This document shows positions 50,328 through 58,930 of a stretch of 64,000 nt of DNA, piece after piece (positions within the stretch are counted from its first letter, which is position 1; the number at the start of each line of letters is the position of its first letter). Made by a program: the position numbers and the translations under genes. The notes under the pieces were generated by a model. It searched no databases, was not told where the DNA came from, and worked only from the letters and a program-made list of their open reading frames with translations. This stretch comes from Neoroseomonas terrae (GTDB taxonomy: Bacteria > Pseudomonadota > Alphaproteobacteria > Acetobacterales > Acetobacteraceae). Where the stretch lies: positions 62,001 through 126,000 of the forward strand of contig NZ_JAAEDI010000018.1 of NCBI RefSeq assembly GCF_018129025.1, read 5' to 3'.

Positions 50328-53318
50328 ATGACGGCCAGCTTCGCCCCGGAACGCCTGCCCCGCCCCTTCGACCCCGCCGCCGCCGCGATGGCGCGGGAAG
50401 AATTCGCCGAACGCGGCGCGGCTGAGCGCGACTTCGCCGCCTCCGCCGCCGGCCGCGCGCTGCTTGATGCGCTGGGCGGACACAGCCCCTACCTGGCCGA
50501 TCTCGCCATTCGCGAATCGGCGGCGCTGATGCTGCTCGCCGAACGCGGCGCGGACGACGCCATGGCCCGCGCGCTGGACCCGCTGACCCGGATCGATCCG
50601 GAAACCCCGCGCGCCGCGGTCGCGACCGTGTTGCGCCAGGCCAAGCGCCAGGGGGCGCTCGCCGCCGCGGTCGCGGACATCACCGGGCAATGGACGCTGG
50701 ACCACGTGACGGGCGCGCTGTCCGACCTTGCCGAAGCCGCGATCGACGCCGCATGCGCGCATCTGCTGCGGGATGCGGCGGCGCGGGGCGAAATCCGGCT
50801 CTCCGGCGCGGCGCGGACTGAACCGCGGCTGGTCGGTCGGAACTCGGGCCTCGTCGTGCTTGGGATGGGCAAGCTCGGCGGGCGGGAACTGAACTACTCG
50901 TCTGATGTGGACCTCATGGTGCTCTACGACCCAATGGCGGCAGCCTACCATGCCGATCGGGCGGGCGCCGTCTACGTCCGCATCGCTCGCGACCTGGTGA
51001 GGCTGCTGGAGGAACGCACCGCCGACGGCTACGTGTTCCGCACCGACCTGCGGCTGCGGCCCGACCCGGCGGCGACGCCGCTCGCCGTCTCGATGCCGAC
51101 GGCGATCCTGTACTACGAGAGCATGGGGCAGAACTGGGAACGCGCCGCCATGATCAAGGCGCGCCCGGTCGCCGCCGACCGTGCCGCGGGCGATGCCTTC
51201 CTGCGCGAGATCCGCCCCTTCGTCTGGCGCCGCCACCTCGATTTCGCGGCGGTCGCCGACATCCATTCCATCAAGCGGCAGATCCACGCCCACAAGGGCG
51301 CCAAGGGCGCGCATGACACGGTGCAGGTCGAAGGCCATGACGTGAAGCTCGGCCGCGGCGGCATCCGCGAGATCGAGTTCACCGCGCAGGTGCTGCAGCT
51401 CATCTGGGGCGGCCGCGATCCGGGGCTGCGCGATCCGACGACGCTCGGCGCGCTGTCGGCGCTGGCCAGCGCCGGCAAGATCGACCGCCGCGCCGCCGCC
51501 GATCTCGCCGACGCCTATGTGTTCCTGCGCAACCTGGAACACCGGCTGCAGATGGTGGCCGACCACCAGACCCACCGCATGCCGGAGGATGCGGTGGGCA
51601 TCGCGCGCATCGCCTCCTTTCTCGGCTTTCCCGATGCGGATGCCTTCCGTGCCGCCTTCACCGCGCATCTGCGCCGCGTCGAACGTCACTACGGCCGGAT
51701 GTTCGAGGCCGAGCCCACCCTCGCCTCGGAGGAGGCGCATGGCAGCCTCGTCTTCACCGGCGTCGAGGACGATCCGGCGACCATCGCGACGCTGCGCGCC
51801 ATGGGCTACGGCAACCCGTCCGGCGTCGCGGCCATGGTGCGCGGCTGGCACCACGGGCATACAAGGGCGACGCGCAGCGAGCGGGCGCGGGAATTGCTGA
51901 CGGCGCTGATGCCCTCCCTGCTCGCCGCCTTCGGGAAGCAGCGCAACCCGGATACCGCGCTCGCAAGGCTGGACAGCGTGTTCGGCCGCCTCGCGGCCGG
52001 GGTGCAGGTGCTGTCGCTGCTGGCGCGCAACCCGGCGCTGCTGGAACGGTTGGCTTCGATCCTCGGCGCCGCGCCGCAGCTCGCCGACCACCTCGCCCGC
52101 CACACCGCGGCGCTGGAGGGTCTGCTGGTCGGCGCCGGCGGCACCATCGGCAATGCCGCGACGACGCTGCCCGCGCAGCTCAAGGACGCGCGGCATGTCG
52201 AGGAGGCGATGGAAGCCGCGCGCCGCCTCGTCCTCGAAGGCCAGTTCGAGATCGACGCCGCGACGATGGAAGGCGCGATCGACGTCGACGCTGCCGGCGA
52301 GGCCCGCAGCAACCTGGCGGACGCCGCCATTGCCGGGCTGCTGCCGCATATCGAGGGTGAATTCGCCCGCCGCTATGGCAAGGTGAAGGGCGGTGCACTT
52401 GCCGTGGTGGCGCTCGGCAAACTCGGCGGGCGAGAGATGCTGCCGGGCTCCGACCTCGACCTGATCCTGATCTACGATCACGCCGCCGGCGCGGAGGCCA
52501 GCGAGGGCAAGGCGAAGCGCGGCGAACCCCCGCCGCGATCCATCCCCGTCACCCAGTACTTCACCCGCCTGGCTCACCAGATCATCGGCGGCATCACCGC
52601 GCCGGGCGCGGAAGGCAAGCTGTACGAGATCGACATGCGGCTGCGCCCGTCCGGGTCGAAGGGACCGGTCGCCGTCTCGCTGTCGGGCTTCCAGCGATAC
52701 CACGCGGAGGAAGCCTGGACCTGGGAGCGCATGGCGCTGACCCGCGCACGGGTGGTCGCCGCGCCGCCCGGGCTACGGCGCAAGGTGCAGGCCGCGATCC
52801 GCGCCGGGCTGCTGCGCCCCGACGCCGCGGCGAAGGCCATCCCCGACGCCGTCTCCATGCGCGCGCGCATGCTGCGCGACCTGCCGCCGGACGGCCCGTG
52901 GGACGTGAAGCTGGGCCGCGGCGGGCTGGTCGAGGTGGAGTTCATCGCCCAGACGCTGCAACTGGTCCACGCCCGGCAGCATCCGGGCGTGCTCGCCACC
53001 ACCACCAATGTCGCGCTGGCGCAGCTCGCGGCCGCCGGGCTGCTCGATGCCGCGGAGGCGGAGGCGCTGATCGGCGCCGAACGGCTGTGGCGCACCGTGA
53101 GCGGCCTGCTGCGCCTGACGGTCGGGCGCTGGCGCGAGCCGCAACTGCCGGACAGCATCGCGGCGACGCTGATCAACGCCTGCCGCCGGCTTGATCCGGC
53201 CTCGGCACCGGCGGACCAGGCGGCGCTCCGGGCGCTGATCGCGCGCCGGTCGAACGAGGTGCGCGCGGTGTTCGAACGGCGGCTCGGCCGCCCTGATGCT
53301 CAGGGAGAGACGACATGA
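50328..53318 (+). CDS. glnE: Glutamine synthetase adenylyltransferase/adenylyl-removing enzyme
   Basis: The bifunctional 996-aa enzyme that adds and removes AMP on glutamine synthetase in response to nitrogen signals via PII. The two nucleotidyltransferase halves are complete: the removal domain with VVLGMGKLGGRELNYSSDVD and the addition domain with VVALGKLGGREMLPGSDLDL. Both LGRGGIREIEF and LGRGGLVEVEF blocks follow their domains, as in the family. The ATG 50328 has GCCCGGCC before it, no good binding site, and lies 17 bases from the AsmA-like start. The bcp gene overlaps its stop by four bases (ATGA), so they are cotranscribed. Confidence 0.97.
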   Translation: MTASFAPERLPRPFDPAAAAMAREEFAERGAAERDFAASAAGRALLDALGGHSPYLADLAIRESAALMLLAERGADDAMARALDPLTRIDPETPRAAVATVLRQAKRQGALAAAVADITGQWTLDHVTGALSDLAEAAIDAACAHLLRDAAARGEIRLSGAARTEPRLVGRNSGLVVLGMGKLGGRELNYSSDVDLMVLYDPMAAAYHADRAGAVYVRIARDLVRLLEERTADGYVFRTDLRLRPDPAATPLAVSMPTAILYYESMGQNWERAAMIKARPVAADRAAGDAFLREIRPFVWRRHLDFAAVADIHSIKRQIHAHKGAKGAHDTVQVEGHDVKLGRGGIREIEFTAQVLQLIWGGRDPGLRDPTTLGALSALASAGKIDRRAAADLADAYVFLRNLEHRLQMVADHQTHRMPEDAVGIARIASFLGFPDADAFRAAFTAHLRRVERHYGRMFEAEPTLASEEAHGSLVFTGVEDDPATIATLRAMGYGNPSGVAAMVRGWHHGHTRATRSERARELLTALMPSLLAAFGKQRNPDTALARLDSVFGRLAAGVQVLSLLARNPALLERLASILGAAPQLADHLARHTAALEGLLVGAGGTIGNAATTLPAQLKDARHVEEAMEAARRLVLEGQFEIDAATMEGAIDVDAAGEARSNLADAAIAGLLPHIEGEFARRYGKVKGGALAVVALGKLGGREMLPGSDLDLILIYDHAAGAEASEGKAKRGEPPPRSIPVTQYFTRLAHQIIGGITAPGAEGKLYEIDMRLRPSGSKGPVAVSLSGFQRYHAEEAWTWERMALTRARVVAAPPGLRRKVQAAIRAGLLRPDAAAKAIPDAVSMRARMLRDLPPDGPWDVKLGRGGLVEVEFIAQTLQLVHARQHPGVLATTTNVALAQLAAAGLLDAAEAEALIGAERLWRTVSGLLRLTVGRWREPQLPDSIAATLINACRRLDPASAPADQAALRALIARRSNEVRAVFERRLGRPDAQGETT

Positions 53319-53788
53319 CCGAACTGGCCGAGGGCAGTAACGCACCCGCCTTCCGGATGGCGGCGAGTGGCGGGCGGGAGGTTTCGTCCGACGCGCTGAA
53401 GGGCCAGCCCTACCTGCTCTATTTCTATCCGAAGGCGAACACGCCGGGCTGCACCACCCAGGCCTGCGGCGTGCAGGAAGCGCTGCCCCAGCTCGCCCAT
53501 CTGGGCCTGGAGATCATCGGCGTGAGCCCGGACGCGATCCCGGCGATCGAGAAATTCGCGAAGAAGTACGGGCTGTCATTCCCGCTCGCCTCCGACGAGG
53601 ACCACAAAGTCGCCGAGGCTTATGGCGTCTGGGTGCAGAAATCCCTGTACGGCCGGACGTTCATGGGCGTGGAGCGCACCAGCTTCCTGGTCGGCGCCGA
53701 CGGGAAGATCGTGCGCATCTGGCGCAAGGTGAAGCCGGCGGAGCATGCCGCGCAGGTGCTGGAGGCGGCGCGGGAACTGAAGGAGTAG
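53315..53788 (+). CDS. bcp: Bcp-type peroxiredoxin (thiol peroxidase)
   Basis: A 157-aa thioredoxin-dependent peroxidase of the Bcp/PrxQ type, which reduces hydrogen and lipid peroxides. The peroxidatic cysteine is C46 and a resolving cysteine C51 lies five residues later (PKANTPGCTTQACGVQEALP), typical of the atypical 2-Cys Bcp branch. The later IWRKVKPAEHAAQVLEA also fits. Its ATG overlaps the glnE stop, so translation is coupled. The pairing of glnE and bcp is known in other alphaproteobacteria, as far as I recall. Confidence 0.95.
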   Translation: MTELAEGSNAPAFRMAASGGREVSSDALKGQPYLLYFYPKANTPGCTTQACGVQEALPQLAHLGLEIIGVSPDAIPAIEKFAKKYGLSFPLASDEDHKVAEAYGVWVQKSLYGRTFMGVERTSFLVGADGKIVRIWRKVKPAEHAAQVLEAARELKE

Positions 53789-53836
53789 CGGAGGAGCAGC
53801 CACCGAAGCCTGGACCGGCTTCCCGAGCGGCCCGGC

Positions 53837-54382
53837 TCAGTGCCCGTTCACTGCGATCTGGCGGAAGACGTCCTCCGCCTCCTTGAAGGTCTCCTCGGCC
53901 CGAGCCTTCATCTCGGGGTCGGCGAAACGATCCGGGTGGAAACGCAGGCGGAAGGCGCGCTGCGCCGCGTCCACCAGCCAGGTCGGCGCCGTCTCCGACA
54001 GGTGCACGCGCCGCAGCAGCGTGCCGCCGCGTGACGGCAGCGCCTCCGTCGCCAGCGCGCGTTCGGCTGCGGAGGCACGGGCCTCCGCCTCGCGCATCCG
54101 CCGCTCGGTCTGGTCGAGCTTCGACTTCATCGCCGCAAGCTGGGCGCGGCTTTCCTCAGATGCGCCGCCCGTAGCGTCTGCATCCCGTGCGCCATGCCCC
54201 AGCAGCTGCGCAACGCGCCTGGCGGCCGAAGCGGCGATCGCCACGTCGCGCCGCATCAGCTCGCCATGGATCAGCTCCAGCAATTCGCGGTCCCCGGCGT
54301 GTTCCTCCGCGAAGTCGAGCAGGCGGGACGACGGCCAGTTGCCGATGCTCCGCCGGGCGATGTCATGCGCCGCCGTTGCCAT
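53837..54382 (-). CDS. J-domain-like protein (tandem copy 2)
   Basis: A 181-aa protein with a helical N-terminal region (about 15-60), a charged coiled-coil part (about 78-112, MKSKLDQTERRMREAEARAS), and a C-terminal domain with HPD at 149-151: APTWLVDAAQRAFRLRFHPD. This resembles a divergent J domain, with helix II/III landmarks (RAFRxRxHPD and then FKEAEDVFRQI). It is a paralogue of the upstream gene at 54511-55017, sharing the RRVHL motif before the domain. The start is ATG 54382. The role might be a DnaK co-chaperone, but the lack of a classical YxxL-rich helix I leaves this open. Confidence 0.75.
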   Translation of the reverse strand: MATAAHDIARRSIGNWPSSRLLDFAEEHAGDRELLELIHGELMRRDVAIAASAARRVAQLLGHGARDADATGGASEESRAQLAAMKSKLDQTERRMREAEARASAAERALATEALPSRGGTLLRRVHLSETAPTWLVDAAQRAFRLRFHPDRFADPEMKARAEETFKEAEDVFRQIAVNGH

Positions 54383-54510
54383 TGCGTTCGATCACCTGCG
54401 TCGTAACGATCTGCGAATGTGACAGTGGTTTCGGCGGGGCGCCACGTACCTCCGGTAGTGGTTCGCCGCCTGCCGGGTTGTGTTTCCGCGCGCCAGATCG
54501 CCAATGCCGA

Positions 54511-55017
54511 TCATGAGCCGCGTCGCCGCTCGATCTCGGCGAAATGCGCCTCCAGCCGCTTGAACACATCCTCCGACCGCTGCCGGCGCCGCTGGTCGGG
54601 TTCGGTATCGGGGTGGTAGCGCCGGCGGAAGGCACGACGGACCTCGGCTATAAGCCAGGCCGGCGCGTCGGGAGCGAGATGGACGCGACGATAGGGGCAA
54701 GCCGGCTCGGCCGCCGCCTGCGTTTGTTCGAGTACGGAAACCCGCGCCCGCAGCCGCGCAATTTCCTCACCGGCCGCGGCGAGGGTCGCGCGCAGCCGCC
54801 GCACCGGAGGACCCGGATCCGGACCGGCCGCACAATCGAGGATCATCCGGCCCAGCCGGGCCTCGAGCGCCCTGGCCCGCGCGCCGCGCCGGTGGTGGGT
54901 CTCGTGCTGCAGTGCGCCGAGCGCCGCGGCATCGGTCGCATGCAATGCCGCCTGCTCGACAAGCTGTTCCAGCGGCCATTCCCGCAAGGGCCGCTCCGGC
55001 GGCGAGCCGACCGACAC
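54511..55017 (-). CDS. J-domain-like protein (tandem copy 1)
   Basis: A 168-aa protein, paralogue of the next gene. The N-terminus is helical and charged (PLREWPLEQLVEQAALHATD), a short coiled coil follows (about 73-95, LRATLAAAGEEIARLRARVS), and the C-terminal J-like domain has the HPD motif at 135-137 in DAPAWLIAEVRRAFRRRYHP(D). The shared motif before the domain is RRVHL. The start is GTG 55017 with a strong GGGGGAGG site. The intergenic distance to the second copy is 128 bases on the same strand. The two together look like a lineage-specific duplication. Confidence 0.75.
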   Translation of the reverse strand: MSVGSPPERPLREWPLEQLVEQAALHATDAAALGALQHETHHRRGARARALEARLGRMILDCAAGPDPGPPVRRLRATLAAAGEEIARLRARVSVLEQTQAAAEPACPYRRVHLAPDAPAWLIAEVRRAFRRRYHPDTEPDQRRRQRSEDVFKRLEAHFAEIERRRGS

Positions 55018-55146
55018 GCGCCTCCCCCTCCATGGATCGACCCCCGCCTATCGCAGATCAGGGTTAATCGAAACACAAGGCGGTGCCGTCTTCCGGGCCG
55101 GCTCAAGGTCGGCGAAACTGTTCCGAATTCTGTACGAGGAAACGAC

Positions 55147-56118
55147 ATGACCGGCTTTCGCATCGGCCGCCGCGCGGCATTCGGCCTGGGCGCCGCATTG
55201 GCAAGCCCGGCGGCGATGGCGCAGGGGGCCTGGCCGAACCGGCCAATCCGCGTGGTGGTGCCCTTCACGCCCGGCGGATCGAACGACGTGGTCGCCCGGC
55301 CGCTCGCGGACCGGCTGCAGCAGCGCCTCGGCCAACCCGTCGTGGTCGAGAACCGCGCCGGCGCGGGCGGTGCCATCGGCGCCACCTTCGTCGCGCAGTC
55401 CCCACCCGACGGCTACACCTTCATGGTGTCGTCCTCCTCCTTCGCGACGACCTCGATCGCGCAGCGCGTGCCCTGGACCGTGCTCGACAATTTCACGCCC
55501 GTCGCGCTGCTCGCGCGGTCGCCCTTCATCGTCATCGTCAACAACGACCTGCCGGTGCGCAGCGTGCAGGACCTGGTACAGCTCGCGAAGGAACGGCCGG
55601 GCACGCTCGACTACGCGACCTCCGGCCCCGGCGGGATCAACCACTTCGTCACCGAGTACTTCTCGCAGGTCACCGGCGCGCGGATGAACCACGTGCCGTA
55701 CCGCGGCACCGGACCGGCGGTGACCGACCTCGTCGCCGGCCATGTGCAGGTGATGATCACGACCATGCCGAGCGCCGCGGGCGTCGTGCGCGACGGCCGC
55801 GTCCGGCTGCTGGCCTACACCGCGCCCGGCGCCCCGGCCGGAGCGCGCCCGGCCCCGCTGGTGACGGAAGCGGGGTTCGCCTACGAGAGCAGCATCTGGT
55901 GGGGCCTGTTCGCCCCCGCCGGCCTGCCGGCGCCGATCCTGGAGCGGATGAACGCCGAGACGAATGCATCCCTGCGGGAGCCTGACATGGCGCGGCTGTT
56001 CGAAGGGGAAGGCGCCATCCCCTCCCCGGAGACGCCCGCACAGTTCATCGAAATGCTGCGCACCGACATCGCGCGCTGGCGCGAGGTGGCGCAGTTCGCG
56101 AACATCCGCATCGACTGA
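55147..56118 (+). CDS. Bug-family receptor (orphan), convergent pair member 1
   Basis: A 323-aa Bug/TctC-type periplasmic receptor. The signal peptide has RR (FRIGRRAAFGLGAALASP, cleaved after MAQ or nearby). Family blocks are VRVVVPFTPGGSNDVVARPL (here IRVVVPFTPGGSNDVVARPL), VVENRAGAGGAIGATFVAQS, MNHVPYRGTGPAVTDLVAG, and the C-terminal TDIARWREVAQFANIRID. The start is ATG 55147 after GAGGAAACGAC. The next gene, another Bug receptor, is convergent with 35 bases between. No tctA or tctB gene is near. Confidence 0.92.
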   Translation: MTGFRIGRRAAFGLGAALASPAAMAQGAWPNRPIRVVVPFTPGGSNDVVARPLADRLQQRLGQPVVVENRAGAGGAIGATFVAQSPPDGYTFMVSSSSFATTSIAQRVPWTVLDNFTPVALLARSPFIVIVNNDLPVRSVQDLVQLAKERPGTLDYATSGPGGINHFVTEYFSQVTGARMNHVPYRGTGPAVTDLVAGHVQVMITTMPSAAGVVRDGRVRLLAYTAPGAPAGARPAPLVTEAGFAYESSIWWGLFAPAGLPAPILERMNAETNASLREPDMARLFEGEGAIPSPETPAQFIEMLRTDIARWREVAQFANIRID

Positions 56119-56153
56119 CGCCAGACGCGGCGCCGCCGGCCCCCGGCGGCGCC

Positions 56154-57128
56154 CTATTCCGGCTTGATCCCGACGCGCTGCGCCACCTCGCGCCAGGTGG
56201 CCAGTTCCGTCCGGATGCGCGCCGTGAAGTCGTGCGGCCCGCTGAAATCCGGCACCGCCGCCTGGGTCGCGAGCTTCGTTCGCGTGTCGTCCGTCTTCGC
56301 CAACGCATCGAGGTCGCGCGCCATGCGGTCGACGAGGCCCGGCGCCGTCCCGGCCGGCGCCATGATGCCGAACCAGACGCCGGAATCCGGCACGGGATGG
56401 CCGAGTTCCGCCATGGTCGGCACCTCCGGAAGTTCCGGCGCGCGGCGCGGGCCGAGCACCGCCAGCGGCCGGATATGGCCGGCCTGGTACGGCCCGACCG
56501 CGCCGGCCATCCCGTGGGCCAACAGGGGCACACGGCCGCCGATCACGTCCTGCATCAGCGGCGCGGTGCCGCGGTACGGGACGTGGGTCAGCGAAATGCC
56601 GAGCGCGCCGCACAATGTCTCACCGCCGAAATGTCCGGTGCCGCCAACGCCCGTCGTGCCATAGGCCAGGGCGCCGGGCTGCGCGCGCGCCGCGGCAGTG
56701 ACGGCGGCAAGATCCCGCCAGGGCTGGTTCGCCGCGCACCAGAAGACGTTTGGCGCGCTGCAGAAGGAGCCCACCGGCGCGAAGCTTTCCGGCAGTGCGT
56801 AGGGCAGGCTCGGATGGATGGCGCCATTGAGCACGACGGAGTTGGAAGCGAAGAACAGCGTGTGGCCGTCCGGGGCCGCACGTGACACCACCTCCGCCGC
56901 CACCGCCGAAGCGGCGCCGGCGCGGTTCTCGACCACGACCGTCTGTCCCCAGGCGGCCTGGAGCCCCGTAGCCGCGACGCGGCCGATGAAATCAGTCGGG
57001 CCGCCTGGCGGAAAGCCGATAAGCATGCGGATCGGCCGGTCGGGCCAAGCGGGCTGCGCCCTGCTGCCTGTCGCGGCGAGCAGCACAGGCGCGGCAAGCA
57101 CCGCGCGGCGTGTCGCAATCATGCTCAT
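56154..57128 (-). CDS. Bug-family receptor (orphan), convergent pair member 2
   Basis: A 324-aa Bug-family receptor. The signal peptide starts MSMIATRRAVLAAPVLLAAT and is cut after SRAQ. Blocks are IRMLIGFPPGGPTDFIGRVA, VVENRAGAASAVAAEVVSRA, THVPYRGTAPLMQDVIGG and TELATWREVAQRVGIKPE. The last block resembles the ending of its convergent neighbour. The start is ATG 57128 (GGAGGGAACGAT upstream). It shares no transcript with a permease. The many orphan Bug genes point to broad carboxylate sensing or uptake, possibly through shared membrane partners. Confidence 0.92.
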   Translation of the reverse strand: MSMIATRRAVLAAPVLLAATGSRAQPAWPDRPIRMLIGFPPGGPTDFIGRVAATGLQAAWGQTVVVENRAGAASAVAAEVVSRAAPDGHTLFFASNSVVLNGAIHPSLPYALPESFAPVGSFCSAPNVFWCAANQPWRDLAAVTAAARAQPGALAYGTTGVGGTGHFGGETLCGALGISLTHVPYRGTAPLMQDVIGGRVPLLAHGMAGAVGPYQAGHIRPLAVLGPRRAPELPEVPTMAELGHPVPDSGVWFGIMAPAGTAPGLVDRMARDLDALAKTDDTRTKLATQAAVPDFSGPHDFTARIRTELATWREVAQRVGIKPE

Positions 57129-57406
57129 ATCGTTCCCTCCGCGCCGCTCGCTCGAATGGCGGCGTCTGGAGGAACGGTAGCGGCATGGCGAAGCCACGCA
57201 ACCTGCGCGGCCGCTATCAGGGATGGCCCGGCCGGACCTGATCCGCGACCATGCAGGTCGGCAGCGACGGATCGCTGCCCGCCCAGGAGGATCCAGGCCT
57301 GGGCGACGGCCGGGGGCGCTTTTGGTGGGCGCCCATCAGCATAACCCCGCAGGGCCCGGCGGGTTACCTACCGTCCGGCCCCGCCGTCGCACAGATCCGC
57401 GACCGG

Positions 57407-58600
57407 CTAGGCGCCGAGTTCCTCCTCGACCAGCCCCACCCAGAAGCCGACGCCATGCGGCAGGATGGCGTCGTTGAAGTCATAGTCCGGCGTGTGCAGC
57501 CCGTGCACCGGCCCGTCATCCGCGGCGCCATTGCCGATGAAGATCAGCGCGCCGGGCTTGTCCCGGGCCATGTAGGCGAAGTCCTCGCCACCCGTGACCG
57601 GCGTGGTGTCGGCATCCACCCGCGTGTCGCCAACCAGCCCCCGCGCGACGGCCAGCATTGCCGCCGTCTCGCGATCGCCATTGATCAGCGGCACGGTGTT
57701 CCACCACAGCGTTGCCTCCGCCGTCGCACCGACCATCGCGGCGGACTGTTCCGCCAACTCCCGGATGCGGCGTTCGACCAGCGCCTGCATCGGCGGCGTG
57801 AAGGCGCGCATGGTGCCGCCGACCAGCAGCTCCGACGGCATGACGTTCAGCGCCTCGGCCGCACCACCGGCGATGTGGCCGACGCTGACGACGGCACTTT
57901 CCGTCGCCGCCACGTTGCGCGCGACGATGGTCTGGAGGGCCTGGATGAAGATCGCCTGCGCGACGGTGATGTCCGACGCGAGGTGCGGAGCGTTGCCGCC
58001 ATGCCCGCCGGTGCCGCGGAAAGTCACCTTCCACCGGCCGGAGGCCGCCATCAGCGGTCCCGCCCGCGTGGCGAATGACCCGACGGCGATCCCCGGCATG
58101 TTGTGCATGCCATACACCGCATCGACCGGAAAACGGTCGAACAGCCCATCCTGCAGCATCGCCTCGGCCCCGCCGCGGCCCTCCTCGGCAGGCTGGAAGA
58201 TGAAGTGCACCGTTCCCGCGAAGTCCGGCGCCTCGGCAAGGACCTGCGCCGCGCCCAGCAGCATCGCCGTGTGTCCGTCATGACCACAGGCATGCATCCG
58301 CCCTGCATTGGTGGAGGCGTAGGCGAGGCCCGTGCGCTCGGTCAGCGCCAGCGCGTCCATGTCGGCGCGCAACGCGATCGCCCGCTGCCCCGGCCGGCGG
58401 CCACGCAGCGTGCCGACCACGCCGAGGCGCCCAACCCCTTCCGTGACCTCGACGCCCCAACTGCGCAGCGTCGCGGCGACAAGTGCGGCCGTGCGCGTCT
58501 CCTCGAAGCCGAGCTCGGGATGGGCGTGGATGTCGTGGCGAAGGTCCGTGATCGCAGGGAGATGGCGAGCGATGCGTGCCGCGGTGTCGTTCTGGGGCAT
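57407..58600 (-). CDS. M20 family amidohydrolase (second copy)
   Basis: A 397-aa M20D amidohydrolase, a paralogue of the gene at 36094-37269. Metal motifs are IALRADMDALALTERTGLAY, MHACGHDGHTAMLLGAAQVL and FIFQPAEEGRGGAEAMLQDG; the dimerisation region has GTGGHGGNAPHLASDITVAQ. The two copies share the RHDIHAHPELGFEETRTA opening (here) with RRDIHRVPELGFQETRTA there. The start ATG 58600 is used because a longer in-frame reading would translate through a dispersed repeat (copy E). It is downstream of, and on the same strand as, the AraC-type regulator gene. Confidence 0.93.
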   Translation of the reverse strand: MPQNDTAARIARHLPAITDLRHDIHAHPELGFEETRTAALVAATLRSWGVEVTEGVGRLGVVGTLRGRRPGQRAIALRADMDALALTERTGLAYASTNAGRMHACGHDGHTAMLLGAAQVLAEAPDFAGTVHFIFQPAEEGRGGAEAMLQDGLFDRFPVDAVYGMHNMPGIAVGSFATRAGPLMAASGRWKVTFRGTGGHGGNAPHLASDITVAQAIFIQALQTIVARNVAATESAVVSVGHIAGGAAEALNVMPSELLVGGTMRAFTPPMQALVERRIRELAEQSAAMVGATAEATLWWNTVPLINGDRETAAMLAVARGLVGDTRVDADTTPVTGGEDFAYMARDKPGALIFIGNGAADDGPVHGLHTPDYDFNDAILPHGVGFWVGLVEEELGA

Positions 58601-58930
58601 CCGGTCAGGGCCTTCCGAGTTGTCGATGCCTTGGTGCACCGCCCCAGGCACGAGGGCAACGGCGGTCCTGATTGCCCCGGTCGAGGTTGGAGGGGCTTCG
58701 GCCCTCCAAGCCACCCCAGCAAAGGCCGAAGGGCCTTTGCAAACCTCGACTTGGCGCCTTGCGCCGCAGGCAGGAACCACGACGACGCCCGCTCCGGCGC
58801 CCTGCGCCAGCGGATACGATCCAGGTGCTCCAGGCACCAGCGGCACCCGGAGCAATGTCGATGCCCGGTGGCGGAAGTAGCGACGGCGGCAGGTGGAACG
58901 CCGGCGGCGGGTGGAACGCCGGCGTCCTCG
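58601..58930. other. Gap with repeat copy E and an 18-bp tandem duplication
   Basis: This 330-base gap lies between the start of the second M20 gene and the end of the AraC-type gene, both on the minus strand. It holds one copy of the double stem-loop repeat (58687-58745) and, near its right end, two tandem 18-base units based on GGTGGAACGCCGGCG (58892-58906 and 58910-58924). I see no gene here. Confidence 0.6.
58687..58745 (-). repeat. Double stem-loop dispersed repeat, copy E (inverted, variant)
   Basis: In this reverse copy the first hairpin is TTGGAGGGGC/GCCCTCCAA (about 58687-58710), a variant with an extended stem, and the second is GCAAAGGCC...GGCCTTTGC, ending in AAACC. The spacer CCACCCCA fits the other copies read in reverse. 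It is the most diverged copy in the first hairpin. Confidence 0.75.

Noticed and set aside
50307-52703. A 798-codon open frame antisense to glnE
   Set aside because: It mirrors glnE codon by codon, is full of Arg/Gly/His/Gln typical of reversed GC-rich genes, and has no recognisable domain. Long antisense frames are expected at this GC content.
58601-58855. An 85-codon N-terminal extension of the second M20 protein
   Set aside because: It would translate through repeat copy E. The family start fits ATG 58600.
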